Made by a program: the position numbers and the translations under genes. This document shows, one piece after another, positions 1-10,892 of a stretch of 64,000 nucleotides of DNA. The notes beneath the pieces were generated by a model. It saw nothing but the letters and a program-made list of their open reading frames with translations, was not told the DNA's origin and did not search any database. How positions within the stretch are numbered: the stretch's first letter is position 1; each line of letters begins with the position of its first letter. The stretch lies in assembly GCA_021229015.1 (NCBI GenBank), contig CM037782.1:58401518-58465517 (forward strand). The letters are read 5' to 3'. Origin of the DNA: Solen grandis (Eukaryota > Mollusca > Bivalvia > Adapedonta > Solenidae).

Positions 1-711
1 ATAAATTGGTACAGATGTTCCTTGGGTCAACCTCTACCAAAGTTGCTAAAAATTTTCCGATCCGTAAAAAACATGGCCGCCAGGGGCGGGGCTTATTTGC
101 CTTATATGTATATAGGGAAAACTTTAATCAACATTTCCTCTGAAACCACTGGACAGAATTTGATTAAATTTGGCAGGAATGATCCTTGGGTCAACCTTCA
201 CAAAAGTTGCTAAAATAAACTTGATCCATATAGAACTCTGGTTGCCATGGCAACAAAAAGAAAAAAATATGAAAACTTTAAAATCATCTTCTTCAAAACT
301 ACTGGCCAGATTTTAAAATAAATTGGTACAGATGTTCCTTGGGTCAACCTCTACCAAAGTTGCTAAAAATTTTCCGATCCGTAAAAAACATGGCCGCCAG
401 GGGCGGGGCTTATTTGCCTTATATGTATATAGGGAAAACTTTAATCAACATTTCCTCTGAAACCACTGGACAGAATTTGATTAAATTTGGCAGGAATGAT
501 CCTTGGGTCAACCTTCACAAAAGTTGCTAAAATAAACTTGATCCATATAGAACTCTGGTTGCCATGGCAACAAAAAGAAAAAAATATGAAAACTTTAAAA
601 ATCATCTTCTTCAAAACTACTGGCCAGATTTTAAAATAAATTGGTACAGATGTTCCTTGGGTCAACCTATTTATCTCAGGTGAGCGATTTAGGGCCATCA
701 TGGGCCTCTTG
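1..711 (+). repeat. 3' portion of a compound tandem-repeat element (copy 1)
   Basis: The stretch holds about two monomers of ~317 bp, each with the block GGTTGCCATGGCAACAAAAAG (starts at 240 and 557). It ends with a unique 3' terminus at about 664-711, containing CTCAGGTGAGC and ending GGGCCTCTTG. The same terminus closes copy 2 at 3654, which defines the right end of the family. The left end lies outside the window. Short open frames inside repeat with each monomer and have no sign of being genes. It lies upstream of the ORP exon at 928, presumably in the preceding intron. Confidence 0.85.
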
Positions 712-718
712 TATCAAT

Positions 719-900
719 TAACGCATTTGTTTTTACTTTGACTGGGAAACAAATTCTTACAACTTATACTAATCTCTCACAAAAGTTCCTTGGTTGAACT
801 AGTACTTAATGTATAGGAAGGCTACGAAAATTCCCCTCCCCTGATAGGGATTGAACACACAACTTTTGGATTTGCAGTCATGTACTTTACTACAGTTCTC
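719..900 (-). mobile_element. tRNA-derived SINE (family 2), minus orientation
   Basis: Read on the minus strand, a degenerate B-box-like block (TGTTCAATCC) is followed by ATTAAGTACT, AGTTCAACCAAG and TTGTAAGAATTTGTTTCCCAGTC. The same succession occurs on the plus strand at 5037-5215 and, as a tail only, at 20489-20583. Three dispersed copies with one architecture indicate a SINE. It sits just downstream of the repeat element ending at 711 and just upstream of an ORP exon. Confidence 0.6.
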
Positions 901-927
901 CGTAATGGCCTGTATTTATGCTTTCAG

Positions 928-3900
928 AGAAGTGAGGCTTTTGTTGACACAAAAAATCTTCCAATCATCAAAAAGCAAGTAAAGCCAAGAGAAGAACAGG
1001 GGGAATTTGAATCGAGAAGGTGAGAAATGCATCTGCCAGTCTTACGTTTTCTCAGTTGTTACTTTCCACACTTGTGCTGGAGTGCACACTTTACAATGTC
1101 ATGTTTATCAGTAATGATGTACAAGGACATTGCTATACTATATGGCAAGAGCAAGGCAAGGGTCCTGATTCTTCAATCCCTTTGGCCTATATTCTATACT
1201 CAGACTCCAGTGTGCATATTTTCAAAGTGATAACTTTCTAATTCTATCAATATCTCATAGACCATTATTATTATTAGGCTGAAATATAGACTTAAAATCT
1301 TGATAAATTATAATGGAATCTGTGTTTTAATGGAACGTGTAATAAAGAATGTATACTGTTCGAAACCAACGATTGATTTACTTATTAGTGATATAAAACT
1401 GCACAGTTTTAAGAGTTAAATGTATGAAAAATAGATTAAAAAGAGTTTCATATTCTTCTTGATTTCCATTCCACCTGATGCCCATTGTTAGTCCCCTACC
1501 AGTGTAACCGGAGGGGACTATGGGTTTGCCCTCCATCTGTCTGTCCATCCGTCCTTCCGTCCGTCAGTCCATCAGTTCGTCCACAAAAACTGGATCCCAT
1601 GATAACTCAAAAAGTACTGAAGATATTTCTATGAAACTTGAAATATGGATAGATGGCTGTATGGAGATTATGCACGTCTTTTTTAGCTCACCTGAGCACA
1701 AAGTGCTCAAGGTGAGCTTTTGTGATCGCCCTTCGTCCGGCGTCGTCCGTCGTCCGTCGTGCGTCGTCCGTCGTCAACAATTTGCTTTAAACGACATCTC
1801 CTCTGAAACCTCTGGACAGAATTTAATTAAACTTGGCAGGAATGTTCCTTGGGTGAGGCTCTACAAAAGTTGCTAAAATAAAGTTGATCCATGAAGAACT
1901 CTGGTTGCCATGGCAACAAAAAGAAAAATAATTTGAAAACTTTAAAAATCATCTCCTTCAAAACTACTGGCCAGATTTCAAAATAATTTGGTACATATGT
2001 TCCTTGGGTCAACCTCTACCAAAGTTGCTAAAATTATTCCGATCCGTAAAAAAACATGGCCGCCAGGGGCGGGGCTTATTTGCCTTATATGTATATAGAG
2101 AAACCTTTAAACAACATCTCCTCTGAAACCACTGGACAGAATTTGATTAAACTTGGCAGGGATGATCCTTGGGTCAACCTCCACAAAAGTTGCTAAAATA
2201 AAGTTGATCCATGTAGAACTCTGGTTGCCATGGCAACAAAAAGAAAAAAAAATGAAAACTTTAAAAATCATCTCCTTCAAAACTACTGGCCAGATTTCAA
2301 AATAATTTGGTACAGATGTTCCTTGGGTCAACCTCTACCAAAGTTGCTAAAATTATTCCGATCCGTAAAAAAACATGGCCGCCAAGGGCAGGGCTTATTT
2401 GCCTTTTATGTATATAGAGAAACCTTTAAACAACATCTCCTCTGAAACCACTAGACATAATTTGATTAAACTTGGCAGGGATGATCCTTGGGTCAACCTT
2501 CACAAAAGTTGCTAAAATAAAGTTGATCCATGTAGAACTCTGGTTGCCATGGCAACAAAAAGAAGAAAAAAATGAAAACTTTAAAAATCATCTTCTTCAA
2601 GACTACTGGCCAGATTTTAAAATAAATTGGTACAGATGTTCCTTGGGTCAACCGCTACCAAAGTTGCTAAAATTATTCTGATCCGTAAAAAACATGGCCG
2701 CCAGGCGCGGGGCTTATTTGCCTTATATGTATATAGAGAAACCTTTAAACAACATCTCCTCTGAAACCACTAGACAGAATTTGATTAAACTTGGCAGGGA
2801 TGATCCTTGGGTCAACCTTCACAAAAGTTGCTAAAATAAACTTGATCCATGTAGAACTCTGGTTGCCATGGCAACAAAAAGAAAAAAAAATGAAAACTTT
2901 AAAAATCATCTTCTTCAAAACTACTGGCCAGATTTTAAAATAAATTGGTACAGATGTTCCTTGGGTCAACCTCTACCAAAGTTGCTAAAATTATTCCGAT
3001 CCGTAAAAAAACATGGCCGCCAGGCGCGGGGCTTATTTGCCTTATATGTATATAGAGAAACCCTTAAACAACATCTCCTCTGAAACCATTGGACAGAATT
3101 TGATTAAACTTGGCAGGGATGATCCTTGGGTCAACCTTCACAAAAGTTGCTAAAATAAAGTTGATCCATGTAGAACTCTGGTTGCCATGGCAACAAAAAA
3201 AAATAAAAAATGAAAACTTTAAAAATCATCTTCTTCAAAACTACTGGCCAGATTTTAAAATAAATTGGTACAGATGTTCCTTGGGTCAACCTCTACCAAA
3301 GTTGCTAAAAAAATTCCGATCCGTAAAAAACATGGCCGCCAGGGGCGGGGCTTATTTGCCTTATATGTATATAGGGAAAACTTTAATCAACATTTCCTCT
3401 GAAACCACTGGACAGAATTTGATAAAACTTGACAGGAATGCTCCTTGGGTCAACCTTCACAAAAGTTCCTAAAATAAACTTGATCCATATAGAACTCTGG
3501 TTGCCATGGCTACAAAAAGAAAAAAAATATGAAAACTTTAAAAATCATCTTCTTCAAAACTACTGGCCAGATTTTAAAATAAATTGGAACAGATGTTCCT
3601 TGGGTCAACCTATTTATCTCAGGTGAGCGATTTAGGGCCATCATGGGCCTCTTGTTTTTATTTCTTCCTAGGTTGAAAAATCTGGTTGCTATGACAACAA
3701 ATAGACTTAAAATATGGCAAATAAAGCAATATATTGTGATAACTCAAAAAGTGCTGAAAGTGCTGTATGGAGATTATGCACGCTGACATACTTCTTCATA
3801 AGACAAGGGACATTATCCTAAAAGCGATACTTTTAGAAGTTATTCTCCTTTTAAAGTTATAATGATAGTGGCTGCCCTTTACCAACAAACATTAACACCA

Positions 3901-4904
3901 TATGCAGTGTTCTAATTTTTTTTTTTTTTTTACCAAAATTCTAGTTGCTTTGGTAATGGGAAAATTATGTACCTCACCGGTAGGGAACTCATGTGTTGCC
4001 TGCAACACCTGTTACTTGTTATACATGTAAGTGACCATGCTTTTGATTGTGTGTACAGATTGTGGCAGGAGGTGACCATTAACCTACGGGAAGGTAACGT
4101 TGAGAAGGCAACAGAGTACAAACAGTGGCTAGAACAGAGGCAGAGAGACGAGGCAAAGGAGCGCAAGGAGAAAGGCCTCAAGATTGAGACAAAGGTAGTG
4201 TAGAATGATTTTCTTCCACATAGTTGTAAAACTATTTTAAATTACTCTATGATACTTACTGTATTCATGCCTCTGGCATATAGTTTAGTGCTTGTGTCAT
4301 ATAGACTTAGTTAGTGGACCCAAGAAACTAACAAACCTTCTATTTTTCCAAAATACAAGTTCCCTGAATTTTTTTTTCTCATTCATGTTTCTAGAATATG
4401 TGGAGTGTAAATATATGAAGATGTATGTAGTTGTGCTATAATTAGAGATCCACTCTGCATTTCACTGCCTTTTGTGCATTTTTTTAGGGTTACTGCCTTT
4501 GGACTTGAGAATTTCTTAATAATGGGGAGTTTCAGCATTTGTGTCTTATGGACTTATTTAGGTCACTTTGGCTGGGAAGAGTCCACCTAGGTTGTTTTAC
4601 AGCCATTGAATTTATGAAAAAAATGAAAAATTTACAGTAAATTCTATCTGACAGAGGTTTTGCAATAACTCCTTTGACCTATAACAAAGGTTTTCAGTGT
4701 GTAAGTATATTACTGTTCTGATACAGGACAACACACACACACACTCGCACACCAGAAAAAAAAAAAGAACTGTACAAATGTATACAACTAAGTGCTCTGT
4801 ATTTGCAGAACTTCCACGAGGTAGGTGAACACTGGGTCTACGACCGGCCATTGGTGAAGCGGGTGGGAAGGACGTCCACACCCAACGCGGCACCTGCCAA
4901 CTAG
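928..4904 (+). CDS. Oxysterol-binding-protein-related protein (ORP9/10/11-like), three 3'-terminal exons
   Basis: Exons 928-1019, 4059-4194 and 4809-4904 (TAG) join with matching phases and good AG/GT sites: the AGA/Arg codon is split between the first two (phase 2), and the last junction is phase 0. They encode the C-terminal end of the lipid-binding ORD domain. Visible hallmarks are LPIIKKQVKPREEQG, FESRRLWQEVT, the helix with ATEYKQWLEQRQRDEAKERK, and GEHWVYDRPLVKR. ORPs exchange sterols or phosphoinositides at membrane contact sites; that role is family knowledge. The GDGWVY-type ending resembles ORP9/10/11 more than OSBP or ORP5/8. The 5' exons, including any PH domain, lie before the window. 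The intron 1020-4058 carries a ~2-kb repeat element. Paralogue assignment is tentative. Confidence 0.85.
1490..1684 (+). repeat. Outer repeat interrupted by the compound element
   Basis: A pyrimidine-rich tract of repeated TCCGTC/TCCATC words follows AACCGGAGGGGACTATGGG, then GATAACTCAAAAAGTACTGAAG and GGAGATTATGCACG. Almost the same words (GATAACTCAAAAAGTGCTGAAAG, GGAGATTATGCACG) return at 3738-3782, beyond the inserted element. The block looks like an older interspersed repeat. Confidence 0.5.
1685..3654 (+). repeat. Complete compound tandem-repeat element (copy 2), ~319-bp monomers
   Basis: The left end is GCTCACCTGAG (1686-1696), followed by a second hairpin-forming AAAGTGCTCAAGGTGAGC and a GTCGTCCGTCGTCCGTC tract. 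The right end is CTCAGGTGAGC (3618-3628), the inverse of the left end, then the shared terminus to 3654. Between them the block GGTTGCCATGGCAACA recurs at 1903, 2223, 2542, 2861, 3180 and 3499, a period of 320 then 319 bp. No transposase-like reading frame is present, so this is a non-autonomous or satellite-bearing element inside an ORP intron. Confidence 0.85.
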
Positions 4905-5036
4905 ACTCCAGCAGCACACACCATCAGTACACAGTGCTGTAACGAGTAATATATGTACACACACACATGACTATGGCTTCCAGGGAGAAATTCTGTGATT
5001 TGAAACCATTTCAGCTGATAGAATGTTTATTATGAT

Positions 5037-5215
5037 GGGCGTGTGGTAACTTAAACGATTGCTGATCTGAAAGTTATGGTTTCGAACCCCACTGGGGGCA
5101 AGGATTTTTTATGACCTTTCCAGGCATTAAGTACTGGTCCAACCCAAGAACCGTCGATGTTGTAAGAACATGTTTCCCAATCGACGTAAAATAAATAAGT
5201 TAATAAACTAATTAT
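5037..5215 (+). mobile_element. tRNA-derived SINE (family 2)
   Basis: A tRNA-like head with B box GGTTTCGAACCCC is followed by the body ATTAAGTACTGGTCCAACCCAAG and the tail TTGTAAGAACATGTTTCCCAATCGACG, then an A/T-rich end. The copy lies just past the ORP stop codon, possibly within its 3' UTR. It matches the inverted copy at 719-900. Confidence 0.65.
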
Positions 5216-5429
5216 GATGGGAAATTGTAGGTGGGAAATTGTTTTTTTTTAAAGATTAATTTATCCCTATAATTTAAGCTAGGGAAAGCATATATTAGGC
5301 ATTTTACAATAATATAAAATTTTGCATGAAAAATATTGTCAATTTCAAAGTCTTCAACCCTACTGCACATTTAACACTTTTTATAAAGAGCCATATCAAG
5401 CTTTTTCACTTTTTCAAATCTTGCTCAGT

Positions 5430-5590
5430 TATCTATATTAGACCCTCAGCACTGCAGGTTTGAAACCCAATCTTGTCACTTGAATATTTTATGTGAAGAA
5501 GACTTCATGCTGGTTTGTGGTAGGTCGATTGTTCTATGCAGGCCCCTCAATGCACCCAGGGTCTTTCTCCATGTGTAAAGTTTGATGACA
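5430..5590 (+). mobile_element. Diverged SINE (family 4) remnant
   Basis: The order GCAGGTTTGAAACCC, TTTATGTGAAGAAGACTTC, GCTGGTTTGTGGTAGGTCG, CACCCAGGGTCTTTCTCC follows that of the better-preserved copy at 53224-53480 (GGGTTCGAATCCC, CATGTGAGGACGCC, CTTGCGGTAGGTTGG, CTCGGGGTCTTCCTCC). It is an old copy with many substitutions. The rest of 5216-6600 shows nothing recognisable beyond AT-rich sequence and an AATAAA near 6520. Confidence 0.5.
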
Positions 5591-6607
5591 ATTTGTGACC
5601 GAAATATTTTCAAGGCATCAGTTAACTCTAAACTACAAAAGATGCACACAGGCAATAACAAGTGCAAACTTATTTATAATAAAATAAGTAATTTATCAAG
5701 TAAATGGAGATTTTTTATCAATTACTATTATAATAGATGCATAATACTGAAGGCATCTTAGTGGTGCTAAGAGTCGGTAAATGTTGGACATTTGGACTCA
5801 GCTGATGATTTTATGGAGTGTTTTATATGTAAGTTCCAAAACACTAGAAAAAAGTCTAGTCAATTAGTATACTGGTACAGAAATTCAAGATTTGGTAAAG
5901 AATTATATGTGGTCATTTTCTGCTGATATTGTTGACATTTGAAAATTGAAATTATCTTTCATTTATTTTTTGGTGGGTGGTAGAGAGATTCATGCTTGTG
6001 ACATTGATTTATATCTCATCAGAACAAGAGACTGTGTCACCTGCTGAAGCGTGACAGAAAAAGGGTGACGGACAGACAGACAATGGAAAAGTGATCCCTG
6101 TGTCATATCTGCTTACAGCAGGTGACACAAAATATCTTCAATTGGTCATCTTTGATTTTTATTTTTTATTTGCAATATTGCCAGTACTGGTATGTTATGT
6201 TTTGGAGAAAAAAAATATACATTGTATTCATATTTCCGTCTTGGGTGTATGTTTGCTGTTATTGATTATTATTGCCAGGTTGCAAGCCAGTAAGATTTGC
6301 CTAGTTCTCATGAGCATTAAAAGAGTTGGGTATTGACCTTTGGGAAAGGGTAGGGGATAAAGTACTGCCAGGGACTCCGTCAGGCATTTTAAGGGCCATT
6401 ATTTGTCCAGTCAAGGAAGAATTAATGGTACTTTTTATATTGAATGGGAAGATAATTATGTAATTGATAGTTAGATGTAACTACATGAATATATGTGATT
6501 TAGCTGTAATCCTTGTTAATAAAGGTTAATTTTACCTGATGATCTGGTCTTTGTTTTTAAATCTTGAATAAATTCAACATACAACAAAATGATATATTGA
6601 AGTCATT

Positions 6608-6835
6608 ACTTACAGAAATGATTATACAATTTAAAATTTAATCATACTTACAGAAATGATTATACAATTTAAAAGTTAATCATACTTACAGAAATGATTA
6701 TACAATTTAAAATTTAATCATACTTACAGAAATGATTATACAATTTAAAATTTAATCATATTTACAGAAATGATTATACAATTTAAAATTTAATCATACT
6801 TACAGAAATGATTATACAATTTAAAAATGATATAA
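6608..6835 (+). repeat. 38-bp tandem repeat, six copies
   Basis: The unit begins ACTTACAGAAATGATTATAC and continues AATTTAAAATTTAATCAT. Starts fall at 6608, 6646, 6684, 6722, 6760 and 6798, an exact 38-bp period with only a few substitutions. Near-identity between units suggests recent expansion. Confidence 0.95.
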
Positions 6836-7066
6836 GATCTCCTCTTACCTTTTTTATACTGCTTATATAATCCTAAGTTATAAACATAAAACAAAGGTTT
6901 AAAGTTTCCAGTGTTCTTATAATTATCATGGTTATGTTCCTATTGATTAAATCTTTTATGTGTTTGTGTAATGGAACTGGCCATTTGTGTAAACAATACA
7001 TAGTTTGCATGTGATGTCATAGGCACTGATAAGACACCTTTTGGTGGCCATTTTGTATGGCTAAAG

Positions 7067-7306
7067 TTAACCCTTTCCCTCATAGAGACTCATTTTGATG
7101 GCCTCAATAGGTATCACATAAAACCTGATCTGCAGAAAACCAGTTAAACCTTACCAAATTTAATTACAAAATCCTCATCTCCAGACCACTGAGGAGCAGC
7201 GAACAGCATAAAACCTGATCAGCCTGCGAGTTACTCGCAGGCTGATCTGGTTTTATACTGTTTGCATAGGTCTTTTCATGGTTTCCTCTATGAGGGAAAG
7301 GGTTAA
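7067..7306 (+). mobile_element. TTAA-flanked MITE (copy 1)
   Basis: Terminal inverted repeats TTAACCCTTTCCCTCATAGAG and CTCTATGAGGGAAAGGGTTAA bound 240 bp with no coding capacity. TTAA at both ends fits piggyBac-type target duplication. An inner perfect palindrome with 15-bp arms (GATCAGCCTGCGAGT and its inverse) spans 7217-7247. A second, oppositely oriented copy is at 57645-57859. Confidence 0.9.
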
Positions 7307-8515
7307 TGTAGGCAGTACTTGCTGTTTTTAAATCACCACTGTAATTTTGTTTTTCAGTCTTTCTAACTGAAATCTACATCAGATTAAAAAGATTTTATGA
7401 CTTATTTGAAATATGAAAATGATATTTTGTTATGTTTAGAGGTAAAAGCCATATAACCAAAAAAAGTTAAGTTTTTAAGCAGAAATAAGGAAGTTACCGG
7501 TACAAGAAAGTGAAAATACTCCTATGTAACTCATACAAAAATCCTTTGAATTTGCCATACAAATTGGCCACCAAGACGAGGGATTTTCACTGACAGGGAA
7601 ACTATCTATAGAGGCTGGTCTTAACACAAATACATGTATGTATATGATTTCTTGTTTCATAGTTCCCTTCTTCCATGCTGAATTAGCAATTGAAAGGTAA
7701 AAGTTTGAAGCATGTTTCTCATCAAAGATTTCAGTAGAGCTCTGGGTGGTGACCAGTTTGTCGAGTAATTCTTTTATCACAGACCTAAACACACAGTAAG
7801 TAGAAATCTGTGATTCTATGCACAGTTTATTCCTAATTAGAGATAAATTGAGGGTAATTTGATGTTACAAAGTGTGTCACACTTTTATATAGCAACACGC
7901 ACACACATACTGTTCCGTAAAATGTTTCTAACCTATAAGTATGTCTAAGCATTTTGTCTTTGATCATTTATAAATGAATAACAAGAAATATATTTTGCCA
8001 TGTCAATTTAAAATGTATGCTGGATTTTCTTTTCTGTTTCTAAACAAAGCCAGTTGGATTTAGTTATATCAAAGAAAAAAAAATCATACACGGTTCAGAT
8101 TACAGAAAATCTAAACTGTCTGTCTTTTCTAGGAGACACTTAAATTAAACTGACGCTATTAAAAAATGAAAAGAAAATCCGCGGTATACATAGAATTAAT
8201 GATTGATGCAATTAATTCATAAGAAAGAAAAAGTGTATCTTGGATTTATACCTTGCTTAATGAGATTTTAAGTGTCATCTTACAAATGATGGCCGTAATT
8301 TGAATATTTAAATAGAAATATGTCGCTTGTTTTATGTTGGAGGTCACTGAAGGTCATATTTGATGGATCGGATCATTTCACTGTAGTATATTAATGACAA
8401 AGGGCAGCGACATAGATATCTGAGCGGATCTTCTGTTTCCTCCCTAAATTGATCATTATACAGATATTGCATGTAAGCCATATTATTTCTTTATATAATT
8501 TAAAAATAGAACTTG
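7307..8515. other. Non-coding stretch
   Basis: AT-rich sequence with a short CA-rich run near 7900. One 105-codon open frame on the minus strand (7475-7792) has no recognisable domain or compelling splice context. I see no gene. Confidence 0.5.
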
Positions 8516-8810
8516 TCCCGGTCGCCGGGTAGTTAGAGCGTCAGATCTATGATTGGGAGTCACGGGTTCGATCTCTGGCTGTGACATTCTAGAATCGTTA
8601 AAATGGTACTGGTATGTCTTACTTGTGGCTCAGCATATAAGTGTAATTCCAGGAAAGGTCAGCAAGGTGACTGAAAAACGGCAGGGTGTGTTATCATGCC
8701 ACTCGTCTACAGCGTGATATCGCAGTATGGCAGCACCACATCTGTGTCTTGTAGACAAAAGTCCCCAAATTTTTTAAATACTTTCGGTAGGACGTTAAAC
8801 CCAAACAAAC
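8516..8810 (+). mobile_element. tRNA-derived SINE (family 1)
   Basis: The tRNA-like head contains A-box-like GGTAGTTAGAGCG and B box GGGTTCGATCTC. The body reads AAATGGTACTGGTATGTCTTAC, GCTCAGCATATAAG, GTGTGTTATCATGCC, then tail GGACGTTAAACCCAAACAAAC. The same succession occurs at 46529-46840 and, inverted, at 14541-14826. Confidence 0.85.
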
Positions 8811-9284
8811 TTCTATGTTGCAAGTATGGTACGATTTTGACTGTTTATCAAGACCATCAATTTGTATAGTGCCGACGTGCAAAACATGACCGTCGCCATT
8901 TCGGCTGGAGACCATTTCACACTAATGTATATAGTGTAAACCTTGCACTAGAGTATTAAGAAAATAACTATTATCTCACATGTACGAATAAATACACAAA
9001 CTGGTTATGTGAACATTGGGCCAGAAACACGATTCTAGTTCAGCTGGGTATATTAAAATGAATTTAAAATCTATAAAACAATCATGCACCTGTATTCCAT
9101 AGTGTAAACACGCGCAGCTGTATAGAGTATTAATATTTTGAACTGGCACTCATATTATATTCCCATGTCAAAGGTAAACTTTCCGATTATCCTCGGCATT
9201 CGGCGATATTATTTACACCATGCCATTTAAAAGGGTAGGAATGCCTATCGGTATAGCATATTGGTCTTGCCGTATCCTACAATT

Positions 9285-9352
9285 GCTCGTCATGTTGGTA
9301 GAGCGGTGACATCGTATTTGGTTTGTCTAATCGAGCTCCTAGTTCGATTCAG
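9285..9352 (+). other. tRNA-like fragment
   Basis: CATGTTGGTAGAGCGGTGAC resembles an A box and CTAGTTCGATTCAG a B box at roughly tRNA spacing. There is no convincing acceptor stem. It is probably a SINE head or tRNA pseudogene rather than a functional tRNA. The surrounding 8811-10430 has no gene I can support. Confidence 0.35.
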
Positions 9353-9984
9353 ACAGATATTTTTATATATTTTTTCTTCGTCTCTAAGAATCTTGATGCA
9401 CGTGTTAACGTTAAAACTTTTTTTGTGCTTACACGTGTACGTGTAGTTTTAGTTGTTCGGTCATGTAAGAAAAACAGTGTGCGCGCATTCCGAAGAAATG
9501 GAAAGATTAATATAATAAAAATTAAAAGCAACTTACCAGGCGTGAAACAGTTATCAAAATTAATTGGATTTAATATTAAATGATGGTGATAACTTTGAGC
9601 CAAAAAAGGCAACCATAAGACTCGAACCGTGGCAAGGATTTGTTTTTTAACAGAATGTGTTTTATCTCTCGGTCAATAGCTCACTATATCAATATTGCAC
9701 TATTTACTGTCATAGGTATCAATACTGTATGCCAGATCAATATTAATAAACAATAACCTGTATGCAGGCAGATACGGCATACAAATATTGATAATACAAA
9801 CAAATCCTCCACTGTTTTAAACAATAGTAATCATACTATTGTTTAAATCACTAAGATTTCATACCGATAAATAAACCCGAGAAAAAATATCGCAATGTCT
9901 GAAAATATAAAATTATAGATTTATTTGTTTTAAAACTAGATATATTTAATTCTAATATTAAAAAAATGTAGCCCTACCGGAACT

Positions 9985-10051
9985 CAATCTGACTAAAGTC
10001 ATCGCTACGCTTCATACTTACCGTAGAAAGATCTGTACTTTAGTCAGATTG
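9985..10051. mobile_element. Foldback element with 15-bp perfect arms
   Basis: CAATCTGACTAAAGT (9985-9999) is exactly inverted as ACTTTAGTCAGATTG (10037-10051), with ~37 bp between containing GCTACGCTTC. A diverged relative with the same outer and inner words is at 21620-21690 (TCTGACTAAA, TACGCTTCG, CTAGTCAGTTT). This suggests a small palindromic MITE family. Confidence 0.6.
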
Positions 10052-10434
10052 ACCGAAACTTTGGCCGACAAAAAAAAAATAATAAAAAAATAATAATAAT
10101 AAAAAAATAAATAATGAATAAGAAGTGGTATCCCCTTCAAAGAAGATATCTGCATAGAATCTGAGAAAGAGAAAGGATAACGTAATATTTATTAGTCTCA
10201 TGCATGATTTGGTCTTTGATTTGTCAAAACGATGAAAACAACAACAAAAGGAGAAACAACGTCGACTATGTTGGCGATATCATTGATTATTCTTATGAAA
10301 ATGCACTCGAGCAAGCCCTTTATCCAATGCATACTATAAGAAATACTTTTCACGGTGCATTTCTCATAAAAAGAGGTTGAGCGCCGGAAATAGCGTAATA
10401 ATACCTCGGGTAAAATAGAGCGCGTATACGTCAA

Positions 10435-10471
10435 TGACGTTACGTCATGGTAACGTTCTTAGTAACGTCAC
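10435..10471. promoter_or_regulatory. CRE-like palindromic cluster upstream of the acidic-protein gene
   Basis: TGACGTTACGTCA is nearly palindromic and holds two CRE half-sites (TGACG/CGTCA); a further TAACGTCAC follows at 10462-10470. CRE half-sites bind CREB/ATF bZIP factors. The cluster lies about 450 bp before the proposed ATG at 10893. No TATA box is evident. Promoter function is inferred. Confidence 0.4.
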
Positions 10472-10892
10472 AGTTTGTTTACATGTTCACAACTGCTAAA
10501 CACGACTTTGTAGCGCTCTCGGAAAAAATCTCTAAAAATGCAATCTTTAGATACGAGTCTTGGATTGAACATACCTGGCAACATCTCCAATACTTAGTAA
10601 GTAATGCCACGTGTTTTATCATTATATACAAGTATACAGAGATTCTATTAATAAGTCAGTTGTTGTTTCTTTCTTACTTTATAGCAAATGTCTTTGTTTA
10701 TAGTTACTTCAACAATTTGATGTAAGGTTATCGGAGTTAGGTGCATGAATTAACATTGTAGAATATTGAGTGAAATTATGTTGTGTTACTATCATTATTT
10801 TATGAAACACTTGGTATCACAAATATAATTTCCGTTTGAGATTGAAAGTTGCTGTAAAAGGATTACTCCTGATTGAAACACGATTCTTGTAC

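Noticed and set aside
22..530. Identical 63-codon open frames at 22-213 and 339-530
   Set aside because: They are the same stretch of consecutive monomers of the tandem element, with a period of 317 bp and no start or splice context; not genes.
3654..3664. Helitron right end for the compound element
   Set aside because: The terminal hairpin has a mismatch and the end CTTG does not fit CTRR; there is no Rep/helicase sequence.
7475..7792. 105-codon minus-strand frame
   Set aside because: No domain, composition or splice evidence; typical of chance frames in this DNA.
10447..10725. 92-codon frame just after the CRE-like cluster
   Set aside because: No link in phase to the downstream exons and no recognisable domain; more likely 5' non-coding sequence.
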